Shown piece by piece: positions 10,556 to 18,788 of a stretch of 64,000 nucleotides of DNA. Within the stretch, counting starts at the first letter, position 1. Every line of letters starts with the position of its first letter. The notes beneath the pieces are model-generated. The model saw only the letters and a program-made list of their open reading frames with translations. It was not told the origin of the DNA and did no database searches. A program made the translations under genes and the position numbers. This DNA is from Tepidiphilus succinatimandens (lineage in GTDB: Bacteria > Pseudomonadota > Gammaproteobacteria > Burkholderiales > Rhodocyclaceae). The DNA lies in NCBI RefSeq assembly GCF_006503695.1, contig NZ_SBIK01000001.1, forward strand, positions 62,001 to 126,000, read 5' to 3'.

Positions 10556-11977
10556 TCAGACGGAGGCCGGCAGCAGTTCGCGCACGTCGACGAAGTGTCC
10601 GGCGATCGCGGCGGCGGCGGCCATGGCGGGGCTCACGAGGTGCGTGCGCCCACCCGCACCCTGGCGGCCTTCGAAGTTGCGGTTGGAAGTCGAGGCGCAG
10701 CGCTCGCCCGCCTCCAGACGATCGGCGTTCATCGCCAGGCACATGGAACAGCCCGGGTCACGCCATTCGAAGCCGGCTTCGATGAAGATGCGGTGCAGCC
10801 CCTCTTCCTCGGCCTGTTTCTTCACCAGACCCGAGCCGGGCACCACCAGCACGCGCTTGACGTTGGGTGCCTTCTTGCGCCCGCGCACGACGGCGGCGGC
10901 CGCGCGCAGATCCTCGATGCGGGAATTGGTGCACGAGCCGATGAAGACCTGATCGACGCGGATCTCGCCGATCGGCGTGCCCGGCTCCAGCCCCATGTAG
11001 GCGAGCGCCCGCTCGGCGGCGTCCCGCTTGACCGGATCGGCGAAAGAAGCCGGATCGGGCACGCGCCCTTCGATGTCGGTGACCATCTCCGGCGAGGTGC
11101 CCCAGGTGACCTGCGGCTTGAGGGTGGCGGCGTCGAGCACCACCTCACGGTCGAACCGGGCTTCAGGATCGGACACGAGGGTGCGCCAGTAGTCGACCGC
11201 CTGCTCCCACAGCTCGCCCTTGGGCGCGAGGGGTTTGTCGCGGAAATAGTCGAGGGTCTTGTCGTCGACCGCGACCATGCCCACGCGCGCGCCGGCCTCG
11301 ATCGCCATGTTGCATACCGTCATGCGCCCTTCCATGGAGAGCGAGCGGATCGCCTCGCCGGCGAATTCGATGGCGTGCCCCGTGCCGCCGGCGGTGCCGA
11401 TTCTGCCGATGATGGCCAGGATCACGTCCTTGGCGTAGACGCCCGGCGGCAGGCTGCCGTCGACGCGCACGCGCATGTTCTTGGCCTTTTTCTGGATGAG
11501 GCACTGGGTGGCGAGCACGTGCTCGACTTCGGAAGTGCCGATGCCGTGGGCGAGGCAAGCAAACGCCCCGTGCGTGGAGGTGTGCGAGTCGCCGCACACC
11601 ACGGTCATACCGGGGAGCGTCGCTCCGCTCTCCGGGCCGATGACGTGCACGATGCCCTGGCGCGGATCATGGAAGGGAAAATAGCGCAGCGCGCCGAAAG
11701 CGCGGATGTTCTGGTCGAGCGTGACCACCTGCTCGCGCGAGATGGGATCGCGGATCTCGGTCTCGCTAGGATCGGTAGGCACGTTGTGATCGGCCGTGGC
11801 GACGATGGAACCCGTCCGCCAGGGCTTTCGCCCCGCCAGACGCAGCCCTTCGAACGCCTGGGGACTGGTCACCTCGTGGATCAGGTGGCGATCGATGTAG
11901 ATGAGGGCCGTGCCGTCGGGCTCCTGGCGCACCAGATGCGCGTCCCACAATTTGTCATACAAGGTCTTGGCGTTCAT
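10556..11977 (-). CDS. leuC: 3-Isopropylmalate dehydratase large subunit
   Basis: LeuC is the aconitase-like 4Fe-4S subunit that converts 2- to 3-isopropylmalate. The 473 residues contain the cluster cysteines in [12 protein letters not shown] and [10 protein letters not shown] and the aconitase signature [16 protein letters not shown]. The ATG giving [14 protein letters not shown] is preceded by GGAGAG. An in-frame extension of ten codons upstream has no ribosome site and is rejected. leuA is not in the window. Confidence 0.98.
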   Translation of the reverse strand: MNAKTLYDKLWDAHLVRQEPDGTALIYIDRHLIHEVTSPQAFEGLRLAGRKPWRTGSIVATADHNVPTDPSETEIRDPISREQVVTLDQNIRAFGALRYFPFHDPRQGIVHVIGPESGATLPGMTVVCGDSHTSTHGAFACLAHGIGTSEVEHVLATQCLIQKKAKNMRVRVDGSLPPGVYAKDVILAIIGRIGTAGGTGHAIEFAGEAIRSLSMEGRMTVCNMAIEAGARVGMVAVDDKTLDYFRDKPLAPKGELWEQAVDYWRTLVSDPEARFDREVVLDAATLKPQVTWGTSPEMVTDIEGRVPDPASFADPVKRDAAERALAYMGLEPGTPIGEIRVDQVFIGSCTNSRIEDLRAAAAVVRGRKKAPNVKRVLVVPGSGLVKKQAEEEGLHRIFIEAGFEWRDPGCSMCLAMNADRLEAGERCASTSNRNFEGRQGAGGRTHLVSPAMAAAAAIAGHFVDVRELLPASV

Positions 11978-11999
11978 TGCAGGTTCTCTCCGGGTCGAT

Positions 12000-12017
12000 C
12001 GCGCCACCCACGGCGCG
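12000..12017 (-). promoter_or_regulatory. GC-rich inverted repeat between the leuC promoter and leuC
   Basis: Perfect six-base arms (CGCGCC and GGCGCG) flank a six-base loop directly downstream of the predicted -10 box. It could be an operator at the transcription start or a short hairpin in the 5' leader. No leader peptide rich in leucine precedes leuC, so a leucine attenuator is not supported. Confidence 0.35.
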
Positions 12018-12019
12018 TA

Positions 12020-12049
12020 ATTATTTCACAACCTCGTCATCGGCGCCAA
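12020..12049 (-). promoter_or_regulatory. Predicted sigma-70 promoter of leuCDB
   Basis: On the minus strand TTGGCG (12044-12049) and AATAAT (12020-12025) are separated by 18 bases. The predicted transcription start is about 36 bases before leuC. The aroC stop codon lies 36 bases upstream of the -35 box. This is a sequence match only. Confidence 0.55.
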
Positions 12050-12085
12050 CACCATGGCGTAGCGCATTAGCAACAGGTCATCCCT

Positions 12086-13216
12086 TCAAAGTGGCGAAGG
12101 AATCGAACCCGTTGCACCCGGCGACAAAGCCGGAACGGGGGAAAGCGGCGGCACCACGTCGCCGCACTGCGCCCGATGGCGCAGTGCCTGATCCATCAGC
12201 ACCAGGGCGAGCATGGCCTCGGCAATCGGTGTGGCGCGAATCCCCACGCAGGGGTCGTGCCGTCCGTGGGTGGCCACCGTGGTCGGCACCCCGCGCAGGT
12301 CGATCGAACGGCGCTCGAGCCGGATGCTGGAGGTGGGCTTCACCGCCAGATGCACGACGACGTCCTGCCCCGTGCTGATGCCGCCGAGAATGCCGCCAGC
12401 GTGGTTCGACAGAAACCCCTGCGGCGTGAGCTCGTCGCCATGCTCGCTGCCGCGCTGGGTCACGACGGCGAACCCGTCGCCGATCTCCACGCCCTTGACG
12501 GCGTTGATGCTCATCATCGCCGCGGCGATCTCGGCATCGAGCCGCCCGAACACCGGTTCGCCCCAACCCGGGGGTACGCCGCGGGCCACCACCGTGAGCC
12601 TTGCGCCGACCGAGTCGCCCGCCTTGCGCAGCGCATCCATGAAGCGTTCGAGCTCCGGCACCAGCTCGAGATTCGGAGCGAAGAAAGGATTCTGCTCCAC
12701 GTGCTCCCAGGAAACGAAGGGGATCTCGATCGGCCCCAGCTGGGCCATGAAGCCGCGGATCACCACGCCGTGGCGCTCGCGCAGCCACTTCTTGGCGATC
12801 GCCCCGGCCGCCACCCGCACCGCCGTCTCGCGCGCCGAAGAACGCCCGCCGCCGCGCGGATCGCGCCGGCCGTATTTCATGGTGTAGGCGTAGTCGGCGT
12901 GCCCCGGACGGAACGTCTCCACGAGGTTGCCGTAATCCTTGGAGCGCTGATCGACGTTGCGGATGAGCAAGGCGATCGGCGTGCCCGTCGTCATGCCCTC
13001 ATAGACGCCCGAGAGGATCTCGACGGTGTCGGGCTCGCGCCGCTGGGTGACGTGGCGCGAAGTGCCGGGCTTGCGCCGGTCGAGCTCGCGCTGGATGTCG
13101 GCCTCGGTGAGCGCCAGGCCCGGCGGGCAGCCGTCGACCACGCAGCCGATCGCCGGCCCGTGCGATTCCCCGAAGGAAGTCACCGTGAACACTGTGCCGA
13201 AGGTATTGCCCGCCAT
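12086..13216 (-). CDS. aroC: Chorismate synthase
   Basis: AroC eliminates phosphate from EPSP to give chorismate, using reduced FMN. The 376 residues carry the three family signatures, [14 protein letters not shown] near the start, [17 protein letters not shown] in the middle and AVKPTSSI-like [13 protein letters not shown] late. The C-terminus has a Ser/Pro/Gly-rich tail of about 20 residues that looks poorly constrained. It lies 62 bases after ilvN on the same strand. A second shikimate-pathway gene, aroQ, is at 59 kb. Confidence 0.98.
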   Translation of the reverse strand: MAGNTFGTVFTVTSFGESHGPAIGCVVDGCPPGLALTEADIQRELDRRKPGTSRHVTQRREPDTVEILSGVYEGMTTGTPIALLIRNVDQRSKDYGNLVETFRPGHADYAYTMKYGRRDPRGGGRSSARETAVRVAAGAIAKKWLRERHGVVIRGFMAQLGPIEIPFVSWEHVEQNPFFAPNLELVPELERFMDALRKAGDSVGARLTVVARGVPPGWGEPVFGRLDAEIAAAMMSINAVKGVEIGDGFAVVTQRGSEHGDELTPQGFLSNHAGGILGGISTGQDVVVHLAVKPTSSIRLERRSIDLRGVPTTVATHGRHDPCVGIRATPIAEAMLALVLMDQALRHRAQCGDVVPPLSPVPALSPGATGSIPSPL

Positions 13217-13278
13217 CGCTTACCCTACCGTCCGTGCGCAAAAGAACGAGTTTAGCATGCGCTCCACACGGCTTCGAC

Positions 13279-13593
13279 TCACTGGAAGAATCGCTCCAGC
13301 TGCACGAACACCTCGTGATCGGCTCCATGGCGGCGCACTTCGAGCACGTCGACCAGGCGCTCGAGCTGGCGGACGAGCTGTTCCAGCCGCTGGTCGGCGA
13401 AGACGGTGAGCCAGATGCGGCTGCGCCGCCCGTCGGGCAAGGGCATGCACAGGATCCCCTCGACGTTGAAGGCGCGCCGCGCGAACAAGCCACAGACGTG
13501 ACTCATCACGCCGGGATGGTTGTTGACCTCCAGCTCCAGCACCACTTTCTCGAAACCGCCCGTAGGCAGCGGTTCGGCCACTTGTTCGATCAT
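13279..13593 (-). CDS. ilvN: Acetohydroxyacid synthase isozyme I small (regulatory) subunit
   Basis: The protein is a single ACT domain of 104 residues, far shorter than the roughly 163-residue IlvH subunit. The stretches NNHPGVMSHVCGLF and RRAFNVEGILCMP closely match enterobacterial IlvN from memory. It should confer valine feedback inhibition on IlvB. The ATG has GGAGAGGAAG directly upstream and follows ilvB by 12 bases. ilvC, the usual partner in ilvBHC clusters, is not next to it. Confidence 0.93.
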   Translation of the reverse strand: MIEQVAEPLPTGGFEKVVLELEVNNHPGVMSHVCGLFARRAFNVEGILCMPLPDGRRSRIWLTVFADQRLEQLVRQLERLVDVLEVRRHGADHEVFVQLERFFQ

Positions 13594-13605
13594 CTTCCTC
13601 TCCTG

Positions 13606-15273
13606 TCAGCCCTCGATCATCTCGGTGTTGGCGGCGCCCGGCGGCACCATGGGATAGACGAAGCGCTCGCGCTCGATCGAGCAGTGGATGAGCGCCGGAC
13701 CGGGGCGGCGCAGGATCGCCGCCAGATCGGCCTCGGGATGCTCGCTGCGATCCAGATCGAGCGCTTCCAGCCCGAAGCCCTCGGCGATCTTGACGAAGTC
13801 CGTCGGCCGGCGGTAGTTCGAGGCGATCACGCGCTTGCCATAGAAGAGATTCTGCTGCTGATAGACGAGCCCGAGCGACTGGTTGTTCATCAGCACGATC
13901 TTGACGTTGCCTCCTTCTTCGGCGAGCGTCGCCATCTCCTGGATGTTCATCTTCAGGCTGCCGTCGCCGGTGAAGCACACCACCGTGCGCTGCGGCTCGG
14001 CGAGCGCAGCGCCGATCGCCGCCGGCAGACCGAAGCCCATCGTGCCCAGCCCGCCGGAGGTGAGCCACTGCCGCGGCCGGCGCAGCGGATAGGCTTGCGC
14101 CACCCACATCTGGTGCTGGCCGACGTCGGTGACCACCACCGCCTCGTCGTCGAGCGCCTTGGCCACCGCCTGGACGAGCCCGTAGTGGCTGCGCGGATCC
14201 TCGCGCCCCTCCAGCACGAGAGGGAAGCGCGACTTCAGTCCCGCCACGTGGCTCAGCCAGCGCTTGCGCAGCTGGGCCCGCACCCGCGGCAACAGCGCCT
14301 GCAGCACCGCCTTGACGTCGCCATGGATCGCCACGTCGGGGCGACGGATCTTGCCCAGTTCCGCCCGGTCGATGTCGATGTGGATCACTTTCGCCTCGGG
14401 GCAGAACTGCGACGCCTTGCCGATGGCCCGGTCGTCGAAGCGCGCCCCGACGCAAACCAAGAGGTCCGCCTCCTGCAGGGCAAAATTGGTATGGCGCGCC
14501 CCGTGCATGCCCAGCATCCCCAGCGAGAGCGGATGATCGACCGGCATCGCACCCAGCGCCATCAGCGTCATGGTGGTAGGCATCGAGGTCTGCTCGGCCA
14601 AGGTCACCGCGAGCGGGGCCGCATCGGCATGGATCACTCCGCCGCCCAGGTAGAGCACCGGGCGCTCGGCCTCGTCGATCAAACGCGCCGCCGCCGCGAT
14701 CGCCGTTTCATCCAGCGGCGGCAGCGGATCGGACTCGGCCGGCGCGGGCAGTCGCTCGAAGGTGACGAGCTGGTTCTGCACGTCCTTGGGCACGTCGACG
14801 AGCACCGGCCCGGGACGCCCCGACATGGCGATGCGAAACGCGTGTGGCATCACCTCCAGCAGCTCGGCGGCCGAGCGCACGAGGAAATTGTGCTTGGTGA
14901 TCGGGATGGTCATGCCGTAGATGTCGACTTCCTGAAAGGCGTCGGTGCCGATCATGGCAAGCGGCACCTGCCCGGTGATCGCCACCAGCGGGATGGAGTC
15001 GAGCCGCGCATCGGCGATCGCCGTCACCAGGTTCGTCGCCCCGGGGCCGCTCGAAGCGAAGCACACCGCGGGTTTGCCCGTCACCCGCGCCATGCCCTGA
15101 GCCATGAAGCCGGCACCCTGCTCGTGGCGCGCGAGCACATGCCGGATCGTCTTCGACTGGCTCAAGGCGTCGTAGAGCGGCAGGATCGCCCCGCCGGGAA
15201 TGCCCACGATCGTCTCTATCCCCTGCTGTTCCAACAAGCGCACGATCAATTCGGCGCCGGTCATCGTCATCAT
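13606..15273 (-). CDS. ilvB: Acetohydroxyacid synthase isozyme I large subunit
   Basis: This thiamine-diphosphate enzyme condenses two pyruvates to acetolactate, or pyruvate and 2-oxobutyrate, for valine, leucine and isoleucine. The 555 residues include the catalytic glutamate region LARHEQGAGF, the ThDP motif GDGSLKMNIQEMATLAEEG and a C-terminus YPMVPPGAANTEM that matches E. coli IlvB (isozyme I) rather than IlvI or IlvG as I recall them. The first of two adjacent ATGs has GAGGAG seven bases upstream. Expression is probably controlled by the attenuator just upstream. Confidence 0.95.
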   Translation of the reverse strand: MMTMTGAELIVRLLEQQGIETIVGIPGGAILPLYDALSQSKTIRHVLARHEQGAGFMAQGMARVTGKPAVCFASSGPGATNLVTAIADARLDSIPLVAITGQVPLAMIGTDAFQEVDIYGMTIPITKHNFLVRSAAELLEVMPHAFRIAMSGRPGPVLVDVPKDVQNQLVTFERLPAPAESDPLPPLDETAIAAAARLIDEAERPVLYLGGGVIHADAAPLAVTLAEQTSMPTTMTLMALGAMPVDHPLSLGMLGMHGARHTNFALQEADLLVCVGARFDDRAIGKASQFCPEAKVIHIDIDRAELGKIRRPDVAIHGDVKAVLQALLPRVRAQLRKRWLSHVAGLKSRFPLVLEGREDPRSHYGLVQAVAKALDDEAVVVTDVGQHQMWVAQAYPLRRPRQWLTSGGLGTMGFGLPAAIGAALAEPQRTVVCFTGDGSLKMNIQEMATLAEEGGNVKIVLMNNQSLGLVYQQQNLFYGKRVIASNYRRPTDFVKIAEGFGLEALDLDRSEHPEADLAAILRRPGPALIHCSIERERFVYPMVPPGAANTEMIEG

Positions 15274-15295
15274 CGCCCTACTCCTCGTTGCCGGG

Positions 15296-15335
15296 AAAAA
15301 CGAAAACCCCCTCGGGAGACTGGCTCCGGAGGGGG
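15296..15335 (-). terminator. Transcription attenuator of ilvBN
   Basis: On the minus strand a seven-pair GC-rich stem, one C-C mismatch and four further pairs close a five-base loop, followed by TTTTCGTTTTT. It ends about 20 bases before ilvB. The 5' arm contains CCCTCCGG (15326-15333), which is exactly complementary to CCGGAGGG at the end of the leader peptide gene (15376-15383). This gives a mutually exclusive antiterminator of eight pairs, the classical amino acid attenuation design. Confidence 0.85.
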
Positions 15336-15370
15336 TCGGGTTCGAATCGGTAGTACGGTTTGATCCGGCT

Positions 15371-15451
15371 TCAGTCCCTCCGGGGCGCACGCAGCCCTAC
15401 GCCTACGCGTACGAGCAGCAGCACGGCCAGGGAAACGGGAAAACGGATCAC
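15371..15451 (-). CDS. Leader peptide of the ilvBN attenuator
   Basis: A 26-codon frame starting with GTG has GGAG seven bases upstream and ends 35 bases before the attenuator stem. Its second half reads AVLLLVRVGVGLRAP, so valine and leucine dominate, with three of the valine codons being GTA. This resembles the E. coli IvbL leader (VVVVRVVVVVGNAP). Ribosome stalling on these codons would leave the sequence over the last codons free to pair with the terminator arm. The start codon is inferred; TTG one codon earlier is possible. Confidence 0.75.
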   Translation of the reverse strand: MIRFPVSLAVLLLVRVGVGLRAPRRD

Positions 15452-15481
15452 CAAAGCACTCCGACTCGACTCACGGGCAAA

Positions 15482-15510
15482 AGTAAAACATGAAATCCGG
15501 TCTCTGACAA
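15482..15510 (-). promoter_or_regulatory. Predicted promoter of the ilvBN leader
   Basis: TTGTCA (15505-15510) and TTTACT (15482-15487) are spaced by 17 bases on the minus strand, just downstream of the fadD stop codon. The predicted start lies about 25 bases before the leader peptide GTG, which fits an attenuation-controlled transcript. Confidence 0.6.
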
Positions 15511-15519
15511 GCGGTTTTT

Positions 15520-17196
15520 TCACCCCTGCCGCCAAGCTTCCTCGCGCAGCGCGCGGCGCAGGATCTTGCCCACCTGCGTCTTGGGCAGTTCCTCGCGGAA
15601 TTCGACGTAATGCGGCACCTTGTAGGGGGTGAGCCGCTCGCGGCACCATTGCCGAATCGCTTCGGCATCGAGCGTGGGGTCACGACGCACCACGTAGGCT
15701 TTCACCGCCTCGCCGCTGCGCTCGTCGGGCACGCCCACCACCGCCACCTCCAGCACGCCCGGATGCAGCGCGATCACGTCCTCGACCTCGTTGGGATAAA
15801 CGTTGAAGCCGGACACGAGGATCATGTCCTTCTTCCGATCGACGATGTAGAGGAAGCCGCGCTCGTCCATTCGCGCGACGTCGCCCGTGCGCAAGAATCC
15901 ATCGGGGAAGAATACCTTGGCCGTCTCGTCCGGGCGGTTCCAGTACTCCCGCATCACCTGCGGTCCGCGCACGCACAATTCCCCCGCATCACCCGGCGGC
16001 ACCTCGGCGCCGGCGTCGTCGCGCAGGCTCACCTCGGTGGACGGCAGCGGCAGGCCGATGGAATGGTTGAACGCCGGCAAATCCAGCGGGTTGATCGTCA
16101 CGGCCGGCGAAGTCTCGGTCAAGCCGTAGGCTTCGAGCAGCGGCCGGCCGGTGAGCTGCTGCCACTTCTGCGCCACCGCCTGCTGCACGGCCATGCCGCC
16201 GCCCAGGGTGAGCTTGAGCGGGGAAAAATCGAGTTTGGCGAAACCGGGGTGATGCACCAAGGCGTTGAACAGGGTATTGACGCCGGTGATGGCCGTAAAC
16301 GGCCACTTGGCCAATTCCCGTACGAGACCGTCGAGGTCGCGCGGATTGGTGATGAGCAGATTGTGCCCGCCCAGACGGAAGAAGACGAGGCAGTTGGCGG
16401 TGAGCGCGAAGATGTGGTAAAGCGGCAAGGCGGTGACCACCCGCTCCTGCCCCTCGCGCAGCACCGAACCCACCCAGGCCGTAGCCTGCAGCACGTTGGC
16501 GATGAGGTTGCGGTGCAGCAGCACCGCACCTTTTGCCACCCCCGTGGTCCCTCCGGTATATTGCAGGAAGGCGACGTCTTCCAGCCCTGGTTCGACGCGT
16601 GTCATGGGGCGTGCCGCCCCCCGGCGCAGGGCTTCGCTCCAGCGCCGATGCCCCGGCAGGCGCCACGGCGGCACCATCTTCTTTACCCGACGAACGACGA
16701 AGTCTACGGCCCAGGAACGCGGTGCGCCCAGCATCTCCGCCAGCGAAGTCACCACTAAGGCCCGCATCGCGCCCGCCTCGGGCACCTCGTCGAGCGTATG
16801 GGCGAAATTCTCCAGCACGACGATCGCCTCGGCTCCTGCGTCGCGCAGCTGATGCGACACCTCACGCGGCGTGTAAAGCGGATTGACATTGACCACCACG
16901 CAGCCCGCCCGCAGGATGCCGAACATCGCCACCGGATACTGCAGCACGTTGGGCAGCATCAGGGCCACCCGCGCGCCCGGCTCGAGGCCCAGTTCATGCT
17001 GCAGAAAGGAAGCGAAGGCGGCCGAGAGACGATCTATCTCACGATAGGTCAATGTCCTGCCCATGTGGGTGAACGCGGGCAGATCGGCGAAACGCGCCAC
17101 GCTGCGCTCGAACAAGTCGACCAGCGAGGCATGTTCGGTCGGGTCGATTTCCGCCGGCACGCCCGGCGGATAGCTCCTGAGCCAGATTTTTTCCAT
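15520..17196 (-). CDS. fadD: Long-chain-fatty-acid--CoA ligase
   Basis: The enzyme activates fatty acids to acyl-CoA through an acyl-adenylate at the inner membrane. The 558 residues have the AMP-binding motif [12 protein letters not shown], the motif [10 protein letters not shown] and the C-terminal lid [19 protein letters not shown] with the catalytic lysine in [20 protein letters not shown] precedes the chosen ATG. It is probably cotranscribed with or downstream of the CBS-protein gene, from which it is separated by 114 bases containing a short direct repeat. Confidence 0.95.
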   Translation of the reverse strand: MEKIWLRSYPPGVPAEIDPTEHASLVDLFERSVARFADLPAFTHMGRTLTYREIDRLSAAFASFLQHELGLEPGARVALMLPNVLQYPVAMFGILRAGCVVVNVNPLYTPREVSHQLRDAGAEAIVVLENFAHTLDEVPEAGAMRALVVTSLAEMLGAPRSWAVDFVVRRVKKMVPPWRLPGHRRWSEALRRGAARPMTRVEPGLEDVAFLQYTGGTTGVAKGAVLLHRNLIANVLQATAWVGSVLREGQERVVTALPLYHIFALTANCLVFFRLGGHNLLITNPRDLDGLVRELAKWPFTAITGVNTLFNALVHHPGFAKLDFSPLKLTLGGGMAVQQAVAQKWQQLTGRPLLEAYGLTETSPAVTINPLDLPAFNHSIGLPLPSTEVSLRDDAGAEVPPGDAGELCVRGPQVMREYWNRPDETAKVFFPDGFLRTGDVARMDERGFLYIVDRKKDMILVSGFNVYPNEVEDVIALHPGVLEVAVVGVPDERSGEAVKAYVVRRDPTLDAEAIRQWCRERLTPYKVPHYVEFREELPKTQVGKILRRALREEAWRQG

Positions 17197-17220
17197 GGAT
17201 ACTCCTCCTCCATGTCGGAC

Positions 17221-17249
17221 CATGCCGCGGCCCTTGCATGCCGCGGCCC
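17221..17249. repeat. Short direct repeat in the fadD leader
   Basis: The 13-mer CATGCCGCGGCCC occurs twice, at 17221-17233 and 17237-17249, with a three-base gap and so a 16-base period. Each copy contains the palindrome CCGCGG. It lies 25 bases upstream of fadD and could be an operator, but no known regulator motif is recognised. Confidence 0.5.
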
Positions 17250-17310
17250 CTGGCCCCCCCTCCCGGCAAACCGCCGCCTCTTACGGGCGGCTCGGCCGGA
17301 CGACCATGGA

Positions 17311-17763
17311 TCAAGTATCTTCTTCGTCGACTCCCGGCCAATTGCGGATGTAGTTCTTCAGCATCCGGTTCTCGAAATCCTTTTCCTCGAGCACCGCCTT
17401 GGCGACATCATAGAACGACACCACGCCGAGCAGCGTTCCGCCCTCCATCACGGGGAAATAGCGCTGGCGCGTCTCCACCATGCGGCGACGCAGCTCGTCG
17501 AGCTCCATGTCGGGATCGGCGACGATGGGCTGGCGCAGCATGGCCTCCTCCACCGTCAACATCCCCCAGGAGGCGCAGGCATGATGGATCGCCACCAGCA
17601 CTTCGCGAAAGGTGAGCAACCCCGCCATCTTCCCCGCGTCGAACACCACGAGCGAGCCAATGTCCTGCTCCACCATCACCGCCACGGCATCGGAGAGAAA
17701 GCGGCGGGGCGTGATGGTGAAGAGCGCCGTTCCCTTGATCGCCAGGATTTCACGTACCTTCAT
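17311..17763 (-). CDS. CBS-domain pair protein
   Basis: The 150 residues form two CBS domains (about 10-65 and 75-130), for instance DIGSLVVFDAGKMAGLLTFREVL and YFPVMEGGTLLGVVSFYDVA in part. Such pairs bind adenine nucleotides and act as energy sensors or regulators of partner proteins. There is no fused enzymatic or transporter domain. It starts 18 bases after the ferredoxin gene, so the two are likely cotranscribed. The partner is not evident from the context. Confidence 0.88.
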   Translation of the reverse strand: MKVREILAIKGTALFTITPRRFLSDAVAVMVEQDIGSLVVFDAGKMAGLLTFREVLVAIHHACASWGMLTVEEAMLRQPIVADPDMELDELRRRMVETRQRYFPVMEGGTLLGVVSFYDVAKAVLEEKDFENRMLKNYIRNWPGVDEEDT

Positions 17764-17781
17764 GCTTTTGCCCCTGGCTGC

Positions 17782-18105
17782 TCAGCGGATGAGCTGGTCG
17801 CGCTTGTTCTTGACCTTTGCCCATTCATCGGCATCGGGCAAGGGATCCTTGCGCTCCACGATCGGCGGCCATTTCTTGGCGAGTTCGGCGTTCAGAGCGA
17901 TGAAATCGCGCTGATCGGCCGGGACGTCGTCTTCGGCGTAGATGGCCTCGACGGGACATTCCGGCACGCACAAGGAGCAATCGATGCACTCATCGGGATC
18001 GATCACCAGCATGTTCGGGCCCTCGCGGAAGCAATCCACGGGACAGACGTCCACACAGTCGGTATACTTGCAACGGATGCACGCTTCGGTCACGACGTAG
18101 GTCAT
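17782..18105 (-). CDS. fdxA: Seven-iron ferredoxin (3Fe-4S, 4Fe-4S)
   Basis: The 107-residue protein resembles Azotobacter FdI and related 7Fe ferredoxins. Cysteines fall in the pattern [17 protein letters not shown] near the start and [12 protein letters not shown] in the middle, followed by the long C-terminal extension typical of this class ([22 protein letters not shown]). It carries electrons at low potential in the cytoplasm; the acceptor is unknown here. An fpr gene, which could reduce it, is at 25 kb. It is divergent from trxA. Confidence 0.95.
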   Translation of the reverse strand: MTYVVTEACIRCKYTDCVDVCPVDCFREGPNMLVIDPDECIDCSLCVPECPVEAIYAEDDVPADQRDFIALNAELAKKWPPIVERKDPLPDADEWAKVKNKRDQLIR

Positions 18106-18161
18106 GAGAAATCCCCTGTTTGTGCGCGACGGCAGGGCGAACGGCTCACCCGCCTTTTGCA

Positions 18162-18167
18162 TTTATA
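18162..18167 (-). promoter_or_regulatory. Likely -10 box of fdxA
   Basis: TATAAA on the minus strand lies 57 bases before fdxA. No good -35 box is seen at the right distance, so the promoter is only partly supported. Confidence 0.35.
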
Positions 18168-18220
18168 CCACGCTTTCGTCGTTTTGCGCGGCCGCAGCCC
18201 CCTTCCCGCCTCCTTACCCC

Positions 18221-18249
18221 TTGACGCCGCGGCCATGATGCCCTAAGTT
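18221..18249 (+). promoter_or_regulatory. Predicted promoter of trxA
   Basis: TTGACG (18221-18226) and TAAGTT (18244-18249) are 17 bases apart. The -35 box is strong and the -10 box weak. The predicted start is about 62 bases before trxA. Confidence 0.45.
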
Positions 18250-18317
18250 ACGCCTTATCGCCCCGCAGCCGTTCGGCCGGGGCTTTCCTTCTCTCCCGAC
18301 CACCCCCGAGACACACG

Positions 18318-18644
18318 ATGAGTGAACACATCCATCACGTGAGCGATGCCACTTTCGAGCAGGAAGTCCTGCAGTCGAAGACGCCGGTGCTGCTCGACTT
18401 CTGGGCCGAATGGTGCGGCCCCTGCAAGATGATCGCGCCGATCCTCGACGAGATCGCCAAGGAATACGCCGGCAAGCTCAAGGTCTGCAAGCTCGACATC
18501 GACCAGAATCCCGAGACGCCCGCCAAATACGGCGTACGCGGCATCCCGACGCTGATGCTCTTCAAGAACGGCAACGTCGAGGCCACCCGCGTCGGGGCAA
18601 TGGCCAAATCCCAGCTCGTCGCGTTCATCGACAGCAACCTCTGA
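18318..18644 (+). CDS. trxA: Thioredoxin 1
   Basis: This 108-residue cytoplasmic thioredoxin reduces disulfides in enzymes such as ribonucleotide reductase. The redox motif WCGPC has Cys33 and Cys36, and the cis-proline loop [11 protein letters not shown] is present. It is followed by rho 144 bases downstream, the trxA-rho order found in many proteobacteria. Confidence 0.98.
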   Translation: MSEHIHHVSDATFEQEVLQSKTPVLLDFWAEWCGPCKMIAPILDEIAKEYAGKLKVCKLDIDQNPETPAKYGVRGIPTLMLFKNGNVEATRVGAMAKSQLVAFIDSNL

Positions 18645-18672
18645 CGCCGACTGCGCGCCTGACGTGTTTTCC

Positions 18673-18693
18673 GGCCGGCCGTTCGTGCCGGCC
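18673..18693 (+). terminator. Possible terminator of trxA
   Basis: Seven perfect pairs (GGCCGGC with GCCGGCC) enclose a seven-base loop and are followed by the weak pyrimidine tract TCCTTTC. Termination is probably partial, since rho follows. Confidence 0.4.
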
Positions 18694-18712
18694 TCCTTTC
18701 AGCCTCCCTCTT

Positions 18713-18746
18713 CCGGCTTGCTGCCACGATCATCGCGGCAAGCCGG
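18713..18746 (+). other. Strong hairpin in the rho leader
   Basis: Nine perfect pairs (CCGGCTTGC with GCAAGCCGG), extended inward by about three more pairs with one G-U, form a long hairpin 42 bases before the rho start. No T-tract follows, so it is not an intrinsic terminator. Rho genes are often autoregulated in the leader; a link is possible but not shown. Confidence 0.5.
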
Positions 18747-18788
18747 TCTCGATCTCTTCCCATCCAGAACCTTCATCGACCGAAAACC

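Noticed and set aside
12090-12125. T-arm-like sequence GGGTTCGATTCC near the end of aroC
   Set aside because: The flanking bases do not form a T-stem or acceptor stem and the segment is coding sequence for the AroC C-terminus, so neither a tRNA nor an integration scar is supported.
15336-15356. GGGTTCGAATC motif between the ilvBN attenuator and its leader peptide
   Set aside because: It resembles a T-loop, but no D-arm, anticodon arm or acceptor stem is found around it.
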